Assembly (NCBI GenBank): GCA_903928965.1
Contig: CAIYSZ010000020.1
Span: forward strand, 1 to 43,401
Direction of reading: 5' to 3'
Length of the DNA: 43,401 bases
Origin: an uncultured Pseudomonadota bacterium
GTDB lineage: Bacteria > Pseudomonadota > Gammaproteobacteria > Methylococcales > Methylomonadaceae
This document shows positions 18,808-27,041 of the stretch, in pieces (within the stretch, counting starts at the first letter, position 1; each line of letters opens with the position of its first letter). The position numbers and the translations under genes are program-made. The notes beneath the pieces were generated by a model. It was not told where the DNA came from. It ran no database searches and was given only the letters and a program-made list of their open reading frames with translations.

Positions 18808-20256
18808 ATGTTGCGGGCCTTGGCGTTTGTGGATTTGGAGACTACCGGGGCTTCGGCGGTCAAGGATCGGATTACCGAGATCGGGGTGGTGTTGGTGGAT
18901 GCCGATGGGGTGCGCGAATGGAGCCGTTTGATTAATCCGCAGGCGCGGATTCCAGGGTTTATTGAGCAATTGACCGGCATCAGCAATGAGATGGTGAGCG
19001 ATGCGCCGTTGTTTGCCGAAGTGGCGGACGAGTTGCGCGAGTTATTGCGCAATCGGTTGTTTATTGCGCATAACGCGCGCTTTGATTACGGTTTTTTGAA
19101 GAACGAATTTCAACGCCTAGGCATGAATTTTCAGGCGAACGTGTTGTGCACGGTGAAGTTGTCCCGGCGCTTGTTCCCGGAGTTTCATCAGCATAATCTG
19201 GACAGTTTAATCGCTCGGCATCAGTTTTCTGTGGGGCGGCGGCATAGGGCCTTGGCCGATGCCCAGGTTTTGCATCAGTTTTGGGCGATGATCGGCGGGC
19301 GGTTTTCAGCCGAGCATTTGGAGCAACAAGTCAATCGCTTGATTAGCCGCTCAAGCTTGCCGCCGCATATCGACGCCGATTTGCCTTATACCTTGCCCGA
19401 AGGACCGGGTGTATATATGTTTTACGGTGAGAACGATTTGCCTTTGTATATCGGCAAAAGCGTGAATTTGCGGCAGCGGGTGTTGGCGCATTTCGCCGCG
19501 GATTACCGCAGTAATAAGGAAATGAATTTGTCGCTGCAAGTTCGCCGCGTTACTTGGCGGGAATGCGGCGGCGAGATTGGCGCTTTGTTGCTGGAGGCGC
19601 GGTTGATCAAGGAATTATCGCCGGTGTTTAATCAACGATTGCGGCGCAAGAATGCGTTGTGCGCTTGGCGTTTGCAAGCGAACGGCGAGGGCTTAAGCCC
19701 GGTTTTGCAGTGGGCGGGCGAGTTGGGTTTTGGCGGGCAAAGCCAGTTGTACGGTTTGTATCATAGCGCGCGCGAGGCGCAGAAGAGTTTAAGGGCGTTA
19801 GCGGAGGAGCATGCTTTGTGTTTGGCGGCTTTGGGGTTGGAGCATACATCGCCCGGCCGGCCTTGCTTCGCTTATCAATTAAAAAGTTGCCGCGGCGCTT
19901 GCGTGGGCGCGGAGGCGGCGTCGGTACACGCGGAGCGTTTGTTGGCGGCGCTGAGCGAGGTTAAGTTGGCGGTTTGGCCTTACCCTGGGCCGGTGGCGAT
20001 TAGAGAAGGCGACGATTGGCTGGTATTGGACAATTGGTGTTTTATGGGCGTGGCGCATTCCGAGCTTGAGGCGGAGGCGTTGTTGCGGAGCGGTCAGCCG
20101 GGTTTTGATCGGGATACGTTTAGAACCTTGGCCAAGGCGTTGAGCAAGGCTAAGGTGACGCCTTTGATTAGGCGGGAGTCAATGAGCGGCGAATCTGTAG
20201 GGCCGGGCGCTTGGGTTGAGCCAAGCGCGGCGAATTTTCCGGCCGCCGAGGTTTAG
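18808..20256 (+). CDS. DEDDh 3'-5' exonuclease fused to a GIY-YIG (UvrC/Cho-like) nuclease domain
   Basis: This is a 482-residue fusion. The N-terminal exonuclease of the DNA polymerase III epsilon family has ExoI motif FVDLETTG (Asp9, Glu11), a helix with HNLDSLI, and the ExoIII motif HRALADAQ with the His-x4-Asp of DEDDh enzymes. From about residue 200 a GIY-YIG domain follows ([18 protein letters not shown] then [11 protein letters not shown]) as in the UvrC N-terminal half and Cho, which cut 3' of DNA lesions. A UvrC-like Cys-rich stretch ([18 protein letters not shown]) lies in the C-terminal part. The fusion is known in proteobacteria and probably acts in DNA repair. The start is taken as ATG 18808; the gene ends four bases inside the convergent cysH. 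Confidence 0.87.
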   Translation: MLRALAFVDLETTGASAVKDRITEIGVVLVDADGVREWSRLINPQARIPGFIEQLTGISNEMVSDAPLFAEVADELRELLRNRLFIAHNARFDYGFLKNEFQRLGMNFQANVLCTVKLSRRLFPEFHQHNLDSLIARHQFSVGRRHRALADAQVLHQFWAMIGGRFSAEHLEQQVNRLISRSSLPPHIDADLPYTLPEGPGVYMFYGENDLPLYIGKSVNLRQRVLAHFAADYRSNKEMNLSLQVRRVTWRECGGEIGALLLEARLIKELSPVFNQRLRRKNALCAWRLQANGEGLSPVLQWAGELGFGGQSQLYGLYHSAREAQKSLRALAEEHALCLAALGLEHTSPGRPCFAYQLKSCRGACVGAEAASVHAERLLAALSEVKLAVWPYPGPVAIREGDDWLVLDNWCFMGVAHSELEAEALLRSGQPGFDRDTFRTLAKALSKAKVTPLIRRESMSGESVGPGAWVEPSAANFPAAEV

Positions 20257-20975
20257 TTTTTGATGTTGCCGGCGTGCAGGCCGCATTCTTTTTTGGAGGC
20301 GTCTTCCCACCACCAGCGGCCGGCGCGTTCGGGTTGGTTGGGCAGTACCGGGCGGGTGCAGGGTTCGCAGCCGATACTGACGTAGCCGTGTTGATGCAAG
20401 CTGTTATACGGGGTTTGGTAGGCTTCTATGTGATCCCAGACTTGGGCGGAGTTCCAGTTTAGTAAGGGATTGAATTTATAGAGCGGTTTGTCCGGCGCGG
20501 AGAATGCGGCGTCTTGCTCCAGCTCTAGGATGTCTTGCCGGGTGTCTTGGCTTTGATCCTTTCGTTGTCCGGTGATCCAGGCGTCGAGTTGCGCCAGTTT
20601 GCGGCGTAGCGGGGCTACTTTGCGGATGGCGCAGCATTCTTGATGGCCGTCTTGATAAAAACTAAACAAGCCTTTTTGTTTGACTAGGGCTTCCAGCGCC
20701 AGGTGTTCGGGGCTGAGGATATCCAGATTTAGGCGGTAATGTTGGCGCGCTTGGTCGATAAAGCGGTAGGTTTCAGGATGCAGGCGTCCGGTATCGAGTA
20801 CGAATACCGGCACGTCGGGACGGATTTGCACGGCGAGGTCGATCAGGACGATGTCTTCCGCGCCGCTGAAGGCAATAGCGAGGTTGTCGAAATGCTCGAA
20901 GGCGGCTTTGAGTATGGCGCGCGGTTTTTGCCCGTGCAGTTGGTTTTGCAGTTCGATCAGGTTGAATGCGGACAT
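20253..20975 (-). CDS. cysH: Adenylylsulfate (APS) reductase, [4Fe-4S] CysH type
   Basis: This enzyme reduces activated sulfate (APS) to sulfite with thioredoxin in assimilatory sulfate reduction. The 240 residues start at ATG 20975 ([13 protein letters not shown]); a longer frame adds a Pro/Asn-rich tail that overlaps gshA. Motifs are the PP-loop SGAED at 38-42, Cys114-Cys115 in ECCAIRK and Cys203-x2-Cys206 in GCEPCTRP, which together ligate the [4Fe-4S] cluster. The catalytic Cys231 lies in the C-terminal ECGLH. The CC/CxxC pairs identify the APS-using type rather than the cluster-free PAPS reductase of E. coli. gshA ends four bases upstream on the same strand, suggesting a sulfur-to-glutathione operon. 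Confidence 0.95.
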   Translation of the reverse strand: MSAFNLIELQNQLHGQKPRAILKAAFEHFDNLAIAFSGAEDIVLIDLAVQIRPDVPVFVLDTGRLHPETYRFIDQARQHYRLNLDILSPEHLALEALVKQKGLFSFYQDGHQECCAIRKVAPLRRKLAQLDAWITGQRKDQSQDTRQDILELEQDAAFSAPDKPLYKFNPLLNWNSAQVWDHIEAYQTPYNSLHQHGYVSIGCEPCTRPVLPNQPERAGRWWWEDASKKECGLHAGNIKN

Positions 20976-20979
20976 GGCG

Positions 20980-22566
20980 TTAGGCTTGGTTGAAGTATTG
21001 ATGCAGGAATTCGTCGAATTCCGGTTGGGGTTGCGCTTCAAGGTCTTTCTGCTTTTGCAGCGAGGCGGCGGCGGCGGCGGTGAATTTTTGCCGTAACTCG
21101 GCATCCAGAGGTTGCGCCAGGAAATATTGCTGGTGCAGGGCTGAGATGCGGGAGGCGAAGCAGCCGAATTCTTGCCTATTTTCGCGCATGCAGTGCAGGA
21201 TGCGCGCGGATGGCGTCAGCGCGGGGTTTTCTATCGCCGCGAGTTGTTGTTGCAAGGCCATTTGGTAAGGGTTGTCCAGCGTGCCTTGATCCAATAGCGC
21301 GCAAATGGGTTGCATGTCAAGCAGGATCAGGCGGGCCCAGTCGCGCATGCTTATGGTTTTGCCGTTTTTGTTCAATATCAGTTCGGGGTTGCGGCCTTGG
21401 GTGGCGACCAGCAGTTGATTGCCGTTGTTGATATGAAATTCGTTATCCCCTTGGAGCGGGCTGTCGTACAACAGGCAGGCTAATAAAAAAGCTTCTATGA
21501 AGCGGGCGCTGCTTTCGTCTATGCCTATGGGGTTGAAGACGTTTAAGTCCAGGGAGCGCATTTCAACGTACATTACGCCGCGTCTTTTTAGCGCCAGGGT
21601 GGGTTTTTCTCCGGATTTGGCGATTTGCTTGGGGCGCATGGTGCTGTAAAATTCGTTTTCAATTTGCAGCAGGTTGGCGTTGAGTTGTTTATATTCGCCG
21701 TCAACCTTGACCCCGATTTTCTCATATTCAGCATAGGGGGTGTTGATGCCGGCGGATAGGCTTTGTACATAGCCTTCTAGGCTGTTGTAGTTGATTTTTA
21801 GGCTGGCTTGGTTTTTGCTTTTGTAGCCTATGTCGCTCATGCGTAATGAGGTGGCATAGGGCAGGTAGACTGTGCCGGCGTCAAATTCCGCAAAGTCTTT
21901 CAGCAACTGCGGCCTGGTTTTGAAAAACCTTTTGCATATCGCGGGCGAGGCGCCGAACAGGTAAAGCGTGATCCAGCCTTGCCGGTGGAAATTGCGAATC
22001 AGGCCGAAATAAGCTTCGGATATAAAGTCGGTTAGCGCCGCCTCGGAGCCGCTGAGTTGGTGCAATATTGGCCACATGGATAGCGGCGGGGAGTAGTTGA
22101 AGTGGATGCCGGCGATGGCTTGCATGGTGCGTCCGTAACGATGCCACAGCCCTTTGCGGTAGATATGTTTCATTTTGCCGACGTTGGAGGTTCCGTATTC
22201 GGCAATCGGTATGCTCAGGTCGCCGTCTATGCCGCACGGCATACTGGCGGCCAGCAACATTTCGCCGTCCAGTTCCGGATGGACGAATTGATGGATTTGG
22301 TGCATGGCTGCCAGGGTTTGCTTGATGTCGGTGTAGGGCTGGGTGATGAATTCCAGCAGCGCTTCCGAGTAATCGGTGGTTATTTGCGGGTGCGTCAGCG
22401 CGGAGCCTAGGCTGCGGGGATGGGGGCGTTGCGAGATTAGGCCGTTTTTGTCTATGCGCAGGCTTTCTTTTTCAATGCCTTTGAGCCCTTGGCTAAGTAG
22501 ATTGTGTTGACTGAGGTCGATCAATCCTTGCAAGCGGCAAGGCAGAACGGCGCGTTTGTTTGTCAT
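20980..22566 (-). CDS. gshA: Glutamate-cysteine ligase
   Basis: This enzyme catalyses the first step of glutathione synthesis, joining glutamate and cysteine through a gamma-amide bond with ATP. The 528 residues match the proteobacterial class 1 family (E. coli GshA is 518). Recognisable stretches are [11 protein letters not shown] at about 29-39, [35 protein letters not shown], the [13 protein letters not shown] segment, and [19 protein letters not shown] with substrate-binding Glu/Arg. The start is ATG 22566. It heads a minus-strand pair with cysH four bases downstream, coupling cysteine supply with glutathione production. Its promoter should lie in the long region shared with csrA. Confidence 0.97.
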   Translation of the reverse strand: MTNKRAVLPCRLQGLIDLSQHNLLSQGLKGIEKESLRIDKNGLISQRPHPRSLGSALTHPQITTDYSEALLEFITQPYTDIKQTLAAMHQIHQFVHPELDGEMLLAASMPCGIDGDLSIPIAEYGTSNVGKMKHIYRKGLWHRYGRTMQAIAGIHFNYSPPLSMWPILHQLSGSEAALTDFISEAYFGLIRNFHRQGWITLYLFGASPAICKRFFKTRPQLLKDFAEFDAGTVYLPYATSLRMSDIGYKSKNQASLKINYNSLEGYVQSLSAGINTPYAEYEKIGVKVDGEYKQLNANLLQIENEFYSTMRPKQIAKSGEKPTLALKRRGVMYVEMRSLDLNVFNPIGIDESSARFIEAFLLACLLYDSPLQGDNEFHINNGNQLLVATQGRNPELILNKNGKTISMRDWARLILLDMQPICALLDQGTLDNPYQMALQQQLAAIENPALTPSARILHCMRENRQEFGCFASRISALHQQYFLAQPLDAELRQKFTAAAAASLQKQKDLEAQPQPEFDEFLHQYFNQA

Positions 22567-23070
22567 TAGTGGGGCACGCTTTGGTCTGGAAAAAAGGCAG
22601 TCATTATAAGGTGTGTCGAAGAAAGTTTTACGGTTACTTGCAAATTTTTGCCGGCCCCCGGTTGCCGATTTCCCCGGCGGGGCTCTATCAACGGCCTAAA
22701 CCATCAGCAGGGCTAGGAAAACGGAGCTTTAAAAAGTTTAGAAATTTAATTGAAAAATAATTTTCTCGTGATATAATTTTAAAGATTAGCTGTTGTTTTG
22801 TTGTGGCGAGATATGCACGTTTTAGGTTGAGGTCGTTTCCTGATAGTCATGCTTGTTACTCCATGAAATGCCGCGGGTATTTTTAGCTAGTAGGTTGTTT
22901 GTTGGTCTTGAGCGTGGGATCGAGTAAAATTTTGAGCAGGTTTGACTTGTGATTTGCCGGCTTTTATGTCGATAATAATCTGGCTGACCTATAGGCTAGC
23001 GTTGATTAGTTGGTTGATGCATTTGACATGTTAATTGGGCTTTCCTTTTTACAAAAAAAAGAATAAAATT
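22567..23070. other. Divergent intergenic region between gshA and csrA
   Basis: This region is AT-rich and must contain the gshA promoter (minus) and the csrA promoter (plus). The TAAAAT at about 23064-23069 is a possible -10 element for csrA with a poor -35 (TTTCCT) 17 bases upstream. No gene-sized conserved frame was accepted; the 66-codon frame at 22560-22760 looks accidental. No other structure was seen. Confidence 0.45.
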
Positions 23071-23096
23071 CCCTTTCTGTGAAGCGCAGGAAAGGG
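23071..23096 (+). promoter_or_regulatory. csrA leader hairpin with GGA motifs
   Basis: CCCTTTC (23071-23077) pairs with GAAAGGG (23090-23096) around a 12-base loop just upstream of csrA. GGA triplets, the core of CsrA binding sites, occur at the 3' side of the stem (CAGGAA), at TTGGAC and at the ribosome-binding site GGGAGAAAG. This arrangement would suit translational autorepression, as known for csrA in other Gammaproteobacteria. Confidence 0.45.
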
Positions 23097-23119
23097 TTTG
23101 GACATAGAAGGGAGAAAGT

Positions 23120-23311
23120 ATGCTTATCTTGACTCGTAGAGTGGGGGAAACCCTGATGATCGGTGATGAAGTAACTGTCACCGTGCTTGGAGTAAAAGGG
23201 AATCAGGTTAGAATTGGTGTTAATGCTCCAAAAGATGTTTCAGTTCATCGGGAAGAAATTTACGAGCGCATTAAGAAAGAGCAGTCCGAAGCTAAAAACT
23301 CCGGCGCCTGA
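23120..23311 (+). CDS. csrA: Carbon storage regulator CsrA
   Basis: This is a dimeric RNA-binding global regulator of 63 residues that binds GGA motifs in mRNA leaders. The sequence [16 protein letters not shown] at the N-terminus and [10 protein letters not shown] near residue 42-51 are diagnostic; the key RNA-contact residues Leu4, Arg6 and Arg44 are present. The start is preceded by GGGAGAAAG. It is followed directly by tRNA-Ser and tRNA-Arg genes, the conserved csrA-serV-argV neighbourhood of Gammaproteobacteria. The C-terminus ([11 protein letters not shown]) is variable, as usual. Regulation probably includes autorepression through the leader hairpin and GGA motifs just upstream. Confidence 0.98.
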   Translation: MLILTRRVGETLMIGDEVTVTVLGVKGNQVRIGVNAPKDVSVHREEIYERIKKEQSEAKNSGA

Positions 23312-23339
23312 TTTGGTTTGGTTGATTGACGATAGAATT

Positions 23340-23431
23340 GGAGAGATGGCCGAGTAGGCCGAAGGCGCTCCCCTGCTAAGGGAGTATGGGCCAAAAGCCC
23401 ATCGAGGGTTCGAATCCCTCTCTCTCCGCCA
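23340..23431 (+). tRNA. tRNA-Ser (anticodon GCU)
   Basis: The acceptor GGAGAGA pairs with TCTCTCC, followed by G and an encoded CCA (23429-23431). The anticodon stem CTCCC/GGGAG holds loop CTGCTAA with anticodon GCT. A long variable arm (TATGGGCC AAAA GCCCAT) is typical of class II tRNA-Ser, and the T-arm has GAGGG-TTCGAAT-CCCTC. Confidence 0.97.
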
Positions 23432-23501
23432 TTTTTTGTTGATGTTGTTAAATATTTGTTGACAAAAAATTCAAAATGTAGAAAAATAGACGGCTCAATA
23501 A

Positions 23502-23578
23502 GCACCTGTAGCTCAGCTGGATAGAGTACTCGGCTACGAACCGAGCGGTCGGGAGTTCGAATCTCTCCAGGTGCGCCA
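23502..23578 (+). tRNA. tRNA-Arg (anticodon ACG)
   Basis: The acceptor GCACCTG pairs with CAGGTGC, discriminator G, encoded CCA at 23576-23578. The anticodon arm CTCGG-CTACGAA-CCGAG carries ACG (inosine-modified in bacteria, reading CGN codons). It lies between tRNA-Ser and tRNA-Asn. Confidence 0.97.
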
Positions 23579-23602
23579 TGAAATTTGTAATTTAAAGATT
23601 AT

Positions 23603-23678
23603 TCCCCTGTAGCTCAGTCGGTAGAGCGGGTGACTGTTAATCACTAGGTCGGCGGTTCGAGCCCGTCCGGGGGAGCCA
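23603..23678 (+). tRNA. tRNA-Asn (anticodon GUU), integration target
   Basis: The acceptor TCCCCTG pairs with CGGGGGA (one T-G pair), discriminator G, encoded CCA at 23676-23678. The anticodon arm centres on CTGTTAA with GTT. From 23632 to the end the gene is identical to the repeat at 43261, so its 3' half now comes from the integrated element and the gene stays functional. Confidence 0.97.
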
Positions 23679-23687
23679 AAATATCAA
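23632..23687 (+). repeat. attL: 56-bp direct repeat covering the 3' half of tRNA-Asn
   Basis: The sequence from GACTGTTAATCACTAGGTCG through GGGGGAGCCAAAATATCAA is identical to 43261-43316. The core starts in the anticodon stem and ends nine bases past the tRNA, with different flanks on both sides. Confidence 0.95.
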
Positions 23688-23717
23688 AGCCTTACATGCG
23701 AATGTAGGGCTTTTTTT
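23686..23717 (+). terminator. Terminator brought next to tRNA-Asn by the element
   Basis: AAAGCCTTACAT (23686-23697) pairs with ATGTAGGGCTTT around a GCGA loop and ends in seven Ts. It serves the tRNA cluster after integration, replacing the terminator now at 43317-43347. Confidence 0.85.
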
Positions 23718-23723
23718 ATGCCT

Positions 23724-23742
23724 GCGGGACACTGGCGGGACA
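23724..23742. repeat. Left-end integrase arm-type sites (GGGACA direct repeats, 11-bp period)
   Basis: GCGGGACACTGGCGGGACA: two copies of GCGGGACA, 11 bases apart, 37 bases from the attL core. They are the complement of the (G)TGTCCC motif that recurs at 23890-23906 and at 43119-43145. Clustered repeats beside att sites are typical arm-binding sites of tyrosine integrases. Confidence 0.6.
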
Positions 23743-23889
23743 ATTCAAAATAAAAGACCACAACACGCGGCGAAAAACACGCCTTGCTTTTTTCTGAAAA
23801 AAGCCCTTACCCTGCACCCGCTAAACCAGCTAAAACCCATCAAACCATGACCGGAAAAAAGCCTATTGTGGTCGAATTTTTGCCCTGAA

Positions 23890-23906
23890 TGTCCCTTTAG
23901 TGTCCC
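23890..23906. repeat. Second left arm-site pair (TGTCCC)
   Basis: TGTCCCTTTAGTGTCCC has two TGTCCC copies, about 11 bases apart, in the orientation opposite to those at 23724-23742. They lie about 230 bases upstream of the integrase gene and may also affect its promoter. Confidence 0.55.
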
Positions 23907-24059
23907 ATTTATTGTGGGTTAGGTTATTTTTTTATTTATTTCATTACACTAATGGTAATGGATAGGTGATTACCTATCACTTGTTGCGATTTTTTGCGCT
24001 TTGTTGTAGACTTTTCCCCGTACAAAAAAACGGGCTTGCAGGTGCGCCAACACCGAACA

Positions 24060-24121
24060 AACCCTAACCATCAACTTAACGGATAGGGTTAAGCAATGGC
24101 TTTCCGCATTATACGCCATTG
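24060..24121 (+). promoter_or_regulatory. Two hairpins in the integrase leader
   Basis: AACCCTA (24060-24066) pairs with TAGGGTT (24084-24090), and CAATGGC (24094-24100) pairs with GCCATTG (24115-24121). The ribosome-binding site follows in CCCCAAGGGG (about 24123-24132). The remaining part of 23743-24138 holds no gene. The hairpins may control integrase expression. Confidence 0.4.
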
Positions 24122-24138
24122 CCCCCAAGGGGTTTTAC

Positions 24139-25200
24139 ATGGCTACCATTGAAACACGCACCAGCGACACCGGCGAAAAATCCTACCGGGTGAAAGTCCG
24201 GCTAAAAGGTTATCCTCCACAAACCGCTACCTTTGAACGGCTCACGGATGCCAAAAAATGGGCGGCGGCGACGGAAACCGCGATTAGAGAGGGCCGACAC
24301 TTCAAAACAGCGGAAGCGAAAAAGCATACCTTGGCGGAACTGATTGACAGATACACTAAAGACGTACTACCCACCAAACCAAAGCAACAGGAAAAGCAAA
24401 CCCAACAACTTGCATGGTGGAAAGACAAACTGGGGGCTTATGCCCTGGCCGACATTACCCCGGCCTTGATTGTGCAATATCGTGACGAACTGGCGAATGG
24501 CGATACATGTCGGGGAACAATTCGCAGTCCGGCCACCGTGGTGCGGTATATGGCGGCGCTTTCGCATGCCTTTACAATAGCCGTTAATGAATGGCAATGG
24601 CTGGAAGATTCGCCTATGCGAAAGGTAAAAAAGCCCAAGGAATCACGCGGGCGGGTGCGCTTTCTGGATGATGGCGAACGCCAACGCCTGTTAGAAACCT
24701 GTAAGCAATCTAGCAATAATTGGCTTTACCTATGCGTCACCCTGGCGCTCTCCACCGGCATGCGCCAAGGCGAACTCATGGGCCTTAAATGGCCGGACGT
24801 GAACCTTAAGGACGGCTTCATTATTCTGTACGAAACCAAGAACGGCGAACGCCGCCGCGTCCCACTAGCAGGGCATGCCCTGGAACTACTACGCGAACAC
24901 GCCAAGGTAAGGCGGCTGGATACCGATTTGTTGTTTCCCGGCACTGTCCACGCAAATAAGCCGATAGACCTACGCAAACCGTTCGAAAACGCTTTAAAAG
25001 TGGCGGAAATTAATGATTTTCACTGGCATGACCTGAGACATTGCACCGCCAGCTATTTAGCCATGAACGGCGCGTCCTTGGCCGAAATCGCCGAAGTGTT
25101 GGGACATAAGACCTTAGCCATGGTGAAGCGCTACGCCCACCTATCAGACGGACACGTTAGCAACGTGGTGGCTAGTATGAACGCTAAAATTTTTGGGTAA
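24139..25200 (+). CDS. Tyrosine recombinase / integrase
   Basis: This is the site-specific integrase of the island, 353 residues. An arm-binding N-terminal region (about 1-60) is followed by a core-binding SAM-like domain (about 62-165) and a catalytic domain with Arg209 (STGMRQGEL), Lys234 (YETKNGE), His297 and Arg300 (HWHDLRH), His323 (LGHKT) and nucleophile Tyr332 (VKRYAHLS), so all catalytic residues are intact. It lies 450 bases from attL and reads away from it, the usual P4/phage-type arrangement for tRNA-targeting integrases. The leader contains two hairpins and the Shine-Dalgarno lies in a CCCCAAGGGG palindrome, hinting at post-transcriptional control. A hypothetical gene starts five bases after the stop. 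Confidence 0.96.
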   Translation: MATIETRTSDTGEKSYRVKVRLKGYPPQTATFERLTDAKKWAAATETAIREGRHFKTAEAKKHTLAELIDRYTKDVLPTKPKQQEKQTQQLAWWKDKLGAYALADITPALIVQYRDELANGDTCRGTIRSPATVVRYMAALSHAFTIAVNEWQWLEDSPMRKVKKPKESRGRVRFLDDGERQRLLETCKQSSNNWLYLCVTLALSTGMRQGELMGLKWPDVNLKDGFIILYETKNGERRRVPLAGHALELLREHAKVRRLDTDLLFPGTVHANKPIDLRKPFENALKVAEINDFHWHDLRHCTASYLAMNGASLAEIAEVLGHKTLAMVKRYAHLSDGHVSNVVASMNAKIFG

Positions 25201-25205
25201 CATCT

Positions 25206-25766
25206 ATGATTATCAAAACGAAACGCCAGTTACTTGATTGTTTTGATATAGGCGAAAATAGTAATCCGCCTTGGGAAGCATGGCCGTGTATAACCACTGA
25301 AACTGGTATTCATGCAAAGCCTTTTGATAATTCGGAAACCTTGATGACCAAGGCCGAACGTCAGGAAATGGCTGCTTTTGAAAGGGAAATCGAATTGAAT
25401 CTGCCATGTACCGCCTACGAAATATACGATTGGGCGGTATTAAATGACCTGGAAGATTTTTTTAAGGAAGAATTCCTCAACAATATAGCCACCACAGAAA
25501 ACAAAGCCGCTCAATCAAAAAATTCTGGATCAATTCCAAAAACCAGAAAAGATAATTTAAGGCGCGCCATTGAAGCAGCAATCCGGAAATTTGGCGGGAA
25601 ACCCAGTTTCGATGAATTATGGGAATATTTTCAGAATGATCGCGATGAAACTCGCATTATTCAGGATTTTAACGACAACTTTGTGTTTTGGGCAGATACA
25701 AGGGGCAGCATTATTAAAACGAAAAAAGAGACTTTAGCCAACCGATTATCTCGGATAAAAGACTAA
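25206..25766 (+). CDS. Hypothetical protein
   Basis: This 186-residue protein has no domain I recognise. The N-terminal part is mixed (MIIKTKRQLLDCFDIGEN, then WEAWPCITTETG), with a central acidic helical segment (about 45-95). The C-terminal part (RKDNLRRAIEAAIRKFGGKPSFDELWEYFQ and on) is basic-helical and is of a type seen in many integrase-linked small genes of proteobacterial islands. There is no signal peptide or membrane helix. It starts five bases after the integrase stop and is very probably co-transcribed with it; a hairpin at 25780-25813 closes the unit. A role in recombination or element control is only positional inference. Confidence 0.75.
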   Translation: MIIKTKRQLLDCFDIGENSNPPWEAWPCITTETGIHAKPFDNSETLMTKAERQEMAAFEREIELNLPCTAYEIYDWAVLNDLEDFFKEEFLNNIATTENKAAQSKNSGSIPKTRKDNLRRAIEAAIRKFGGKPSFDELWEYFQNDRDETRIIQDFNDNFVFWADTRGSIIKTKKETLANRLSRIKD

Positions 25767-25779
25767 AATCACACCTATC

Positions 25780-25813
25780 ATCACGGGTATCAGCGATATG
25801 CAATACCCGTGAT
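25780..25813 (+). terminator. Perfect hairpin after the integrase transcription unit
   Basis: ATCACGGGTA (25780-25789) and TACCCGTGAT (25804-25813) form a perfect 10-bp stem with a 14-base loop. There is no T-run, so it may be a Rho-type or bidirectional stop, or an operator. A second perfect stem, CCACAAGC/GCTTGTGG, is at 25839-25861, just before the next gene. Confidence 0.55.
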
Positions 25814-25893
25814 TACGGTATGAATAATTGACCTCGCTCCACAAGCAACAACCGCTTGTGGTGATTCACCATCAATGAATTTGCGAGGCAATT

Positions 25894-26127
25894 ATGAACA
25901 ATCAAGTTCAACCTGAATTAAATGCTAAACAACTCTCCAGCCGCCTAATCCCAGTTCCCAAATGGAACGACTACCACGACTGGCCGCCGCAAGGCGGTTT
26001 GCGCCACCTGATCTTCCACGAAAAAACCAACGGTTTCGCCAGCGCCTTTAAACGGGTTGGCCGCCGGGTGCTGATTGATGAGGCTGAGTTCTTCCGTTGC
26101 GTGCAAAAACAAAACGGAGGCGCATAA
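25894..26127 (+). CDS. AlpA-like / excisionase-type small DNA-binding protein
   Basis: This is a 77-residue protein of the type found beside primase genes in integrative elements. The segment RLIPVPKWNDYHDWPPQGGL followed by RHLIFHEKTNGF and VGRRVLIDEAEFFRCV has the order of the AlpA/MerR-like winged helix group: the AFKRVGRRVLID strand-turn-strand is the wing. It probably regulates the replication module or acts as an excision factor; which of these cannot be told. The stop overlaps the next start by one base (TAATG), so it is coupled to the primase gene. Two hairpins lie upstream of it. Confidence 0.75.
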   Translation: MNNQVQPELNAKQLSSRLIPVPKWNDYHDWPPQGGLRHLIFHEKTNGFASAFKRVGRRVLIDEAEFFRCVQKQNGGA

Positions 26128-27041
26128 TGGCTATGCTGAATCATACCGCCCAAGCGGCGGCCAATGGTTACGGGCCGGTTGTTCCGCACAGTAACGCCGA
26201 CATTATCCAACGCTTCGTGTCAGCCATGGCCGACGCCGGCATGGTGGTCGATGAGCCTATTATTGCCGATGGCGTTTTACACCGCGTGTATGTCCGGGGC
26301 GACAAATCAGGCACTAAAAACGGCGCGTATATCCTGCATGTGGATGGCAAGCCCGCCGGATTTTTTGAGCATTTCCGCACCGGCATACGCCAGACCTGGA
26401 GCTTGTCCGGCAAGCGGGAGCCCTTATCGCCCGCCATGCGCCAACAAATCGAAGCGGCAAAGCTGGAAAGACAACGCGAACAACAAGCCGCGCATGAGCT
26501 GACGGCGAGAAAAGCCAAATTCATCTGGCATAAAGCAAGACTGATAACGTTGTCTTCCGAACACGCCTACCTGGTTAAAAAGCGTATTCAACCCAATGGC
26601 GTCAAGGTTTACGGCGATGCTTTGGTGATACCAATATTTGCCGCCGATGGCGATGTGGTCAATCTGCAATTTATCGACGCCGAGGGCAACAAACGCTTCC
26701 TGTCCGGCGGACGCAAGAAAGGTTGCTTCGCCGTAATCGGGCCGCAAGATAAAGCCGAACGTATCTTGATCTGCGAAGGCTTCGCCACCGGGGCCAGTTT
26801 GGTAGAGGCAACCGGCTGTCTAGTCTTTGTGGCGATGGACGCAGGTAACTTGGAGCCCGTGGCGCGCGAGATTCGCCGTCTGGTTCCCGATTCCGAATTA
26901 ATCATCATGGGCGATAACGACGAATCCGGCAAAGGTCAGATTGAGGCCCGAAAGGCGGCGTTGGCGGTCGGCGCTGTGTACAAAATACCCTCTACGCCAG
27001 GTCATGACTGGAACGACGCAATCAATGCGGGGGCGGCATAA
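26127..27041 (+). CDS. TOPRIM-domain primase-like protein
   Basis: This 304-residue protein has a C-terminal TOPRIM domain, as in phage and plasmid primases. Catalytic Glu217 lies in LICEGFATGAS, with Asp263 and Asp265 in MGDNDESGKG. The end reads STPGHDWNDAINAGAA, a stretch typical of these element-borne primases. The N-terminal ~150 residues (HVDGKPAGFFEHFRTGIRQTW) are the associated DUF7146-type or similar region; no zinc-finger is visible. It presumably makes primers for island replication with the DUF927 helicase encoded next; the start and stop both overlap neighbours by one base (TAATG). The start is ATG 26127; an upstream frame to 26097 is not needed. Confidence 0.9.
   Translation: MAMLNHTAQAAANGYGPVVPHSNADIIQRFVSAMADAGMVVDEPIIADGVLHRVYVRGDKSGTKNGAYILHVDGKPAGFFEHFRTGIRQTWSLSGKREPLSPAMRQQIEAAKLERQREQQAAHELTARKAKFIWHKARLITLSSEHAYLVKKRIQPNGVKVYGDALVIPIFAADGDVVNLQFIDAEGNKRFLSGGRKKGCFAVIGPQDKAERILICEGFATGASLVEATGCLVFVAMDAGNLEPVAREIRRLVPDSELIIMGDNDESGKGQIEARKAALAVGAVYKIPSTPGHDWNDAINAGAA

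Noticed and set aside
22560..22760. 66-codon open frame (+) upstream of csrA
   Set aside because: It starts within the gshA coding end on the other strand, has no ribosome-binding site and a composition unlike coding sequence.
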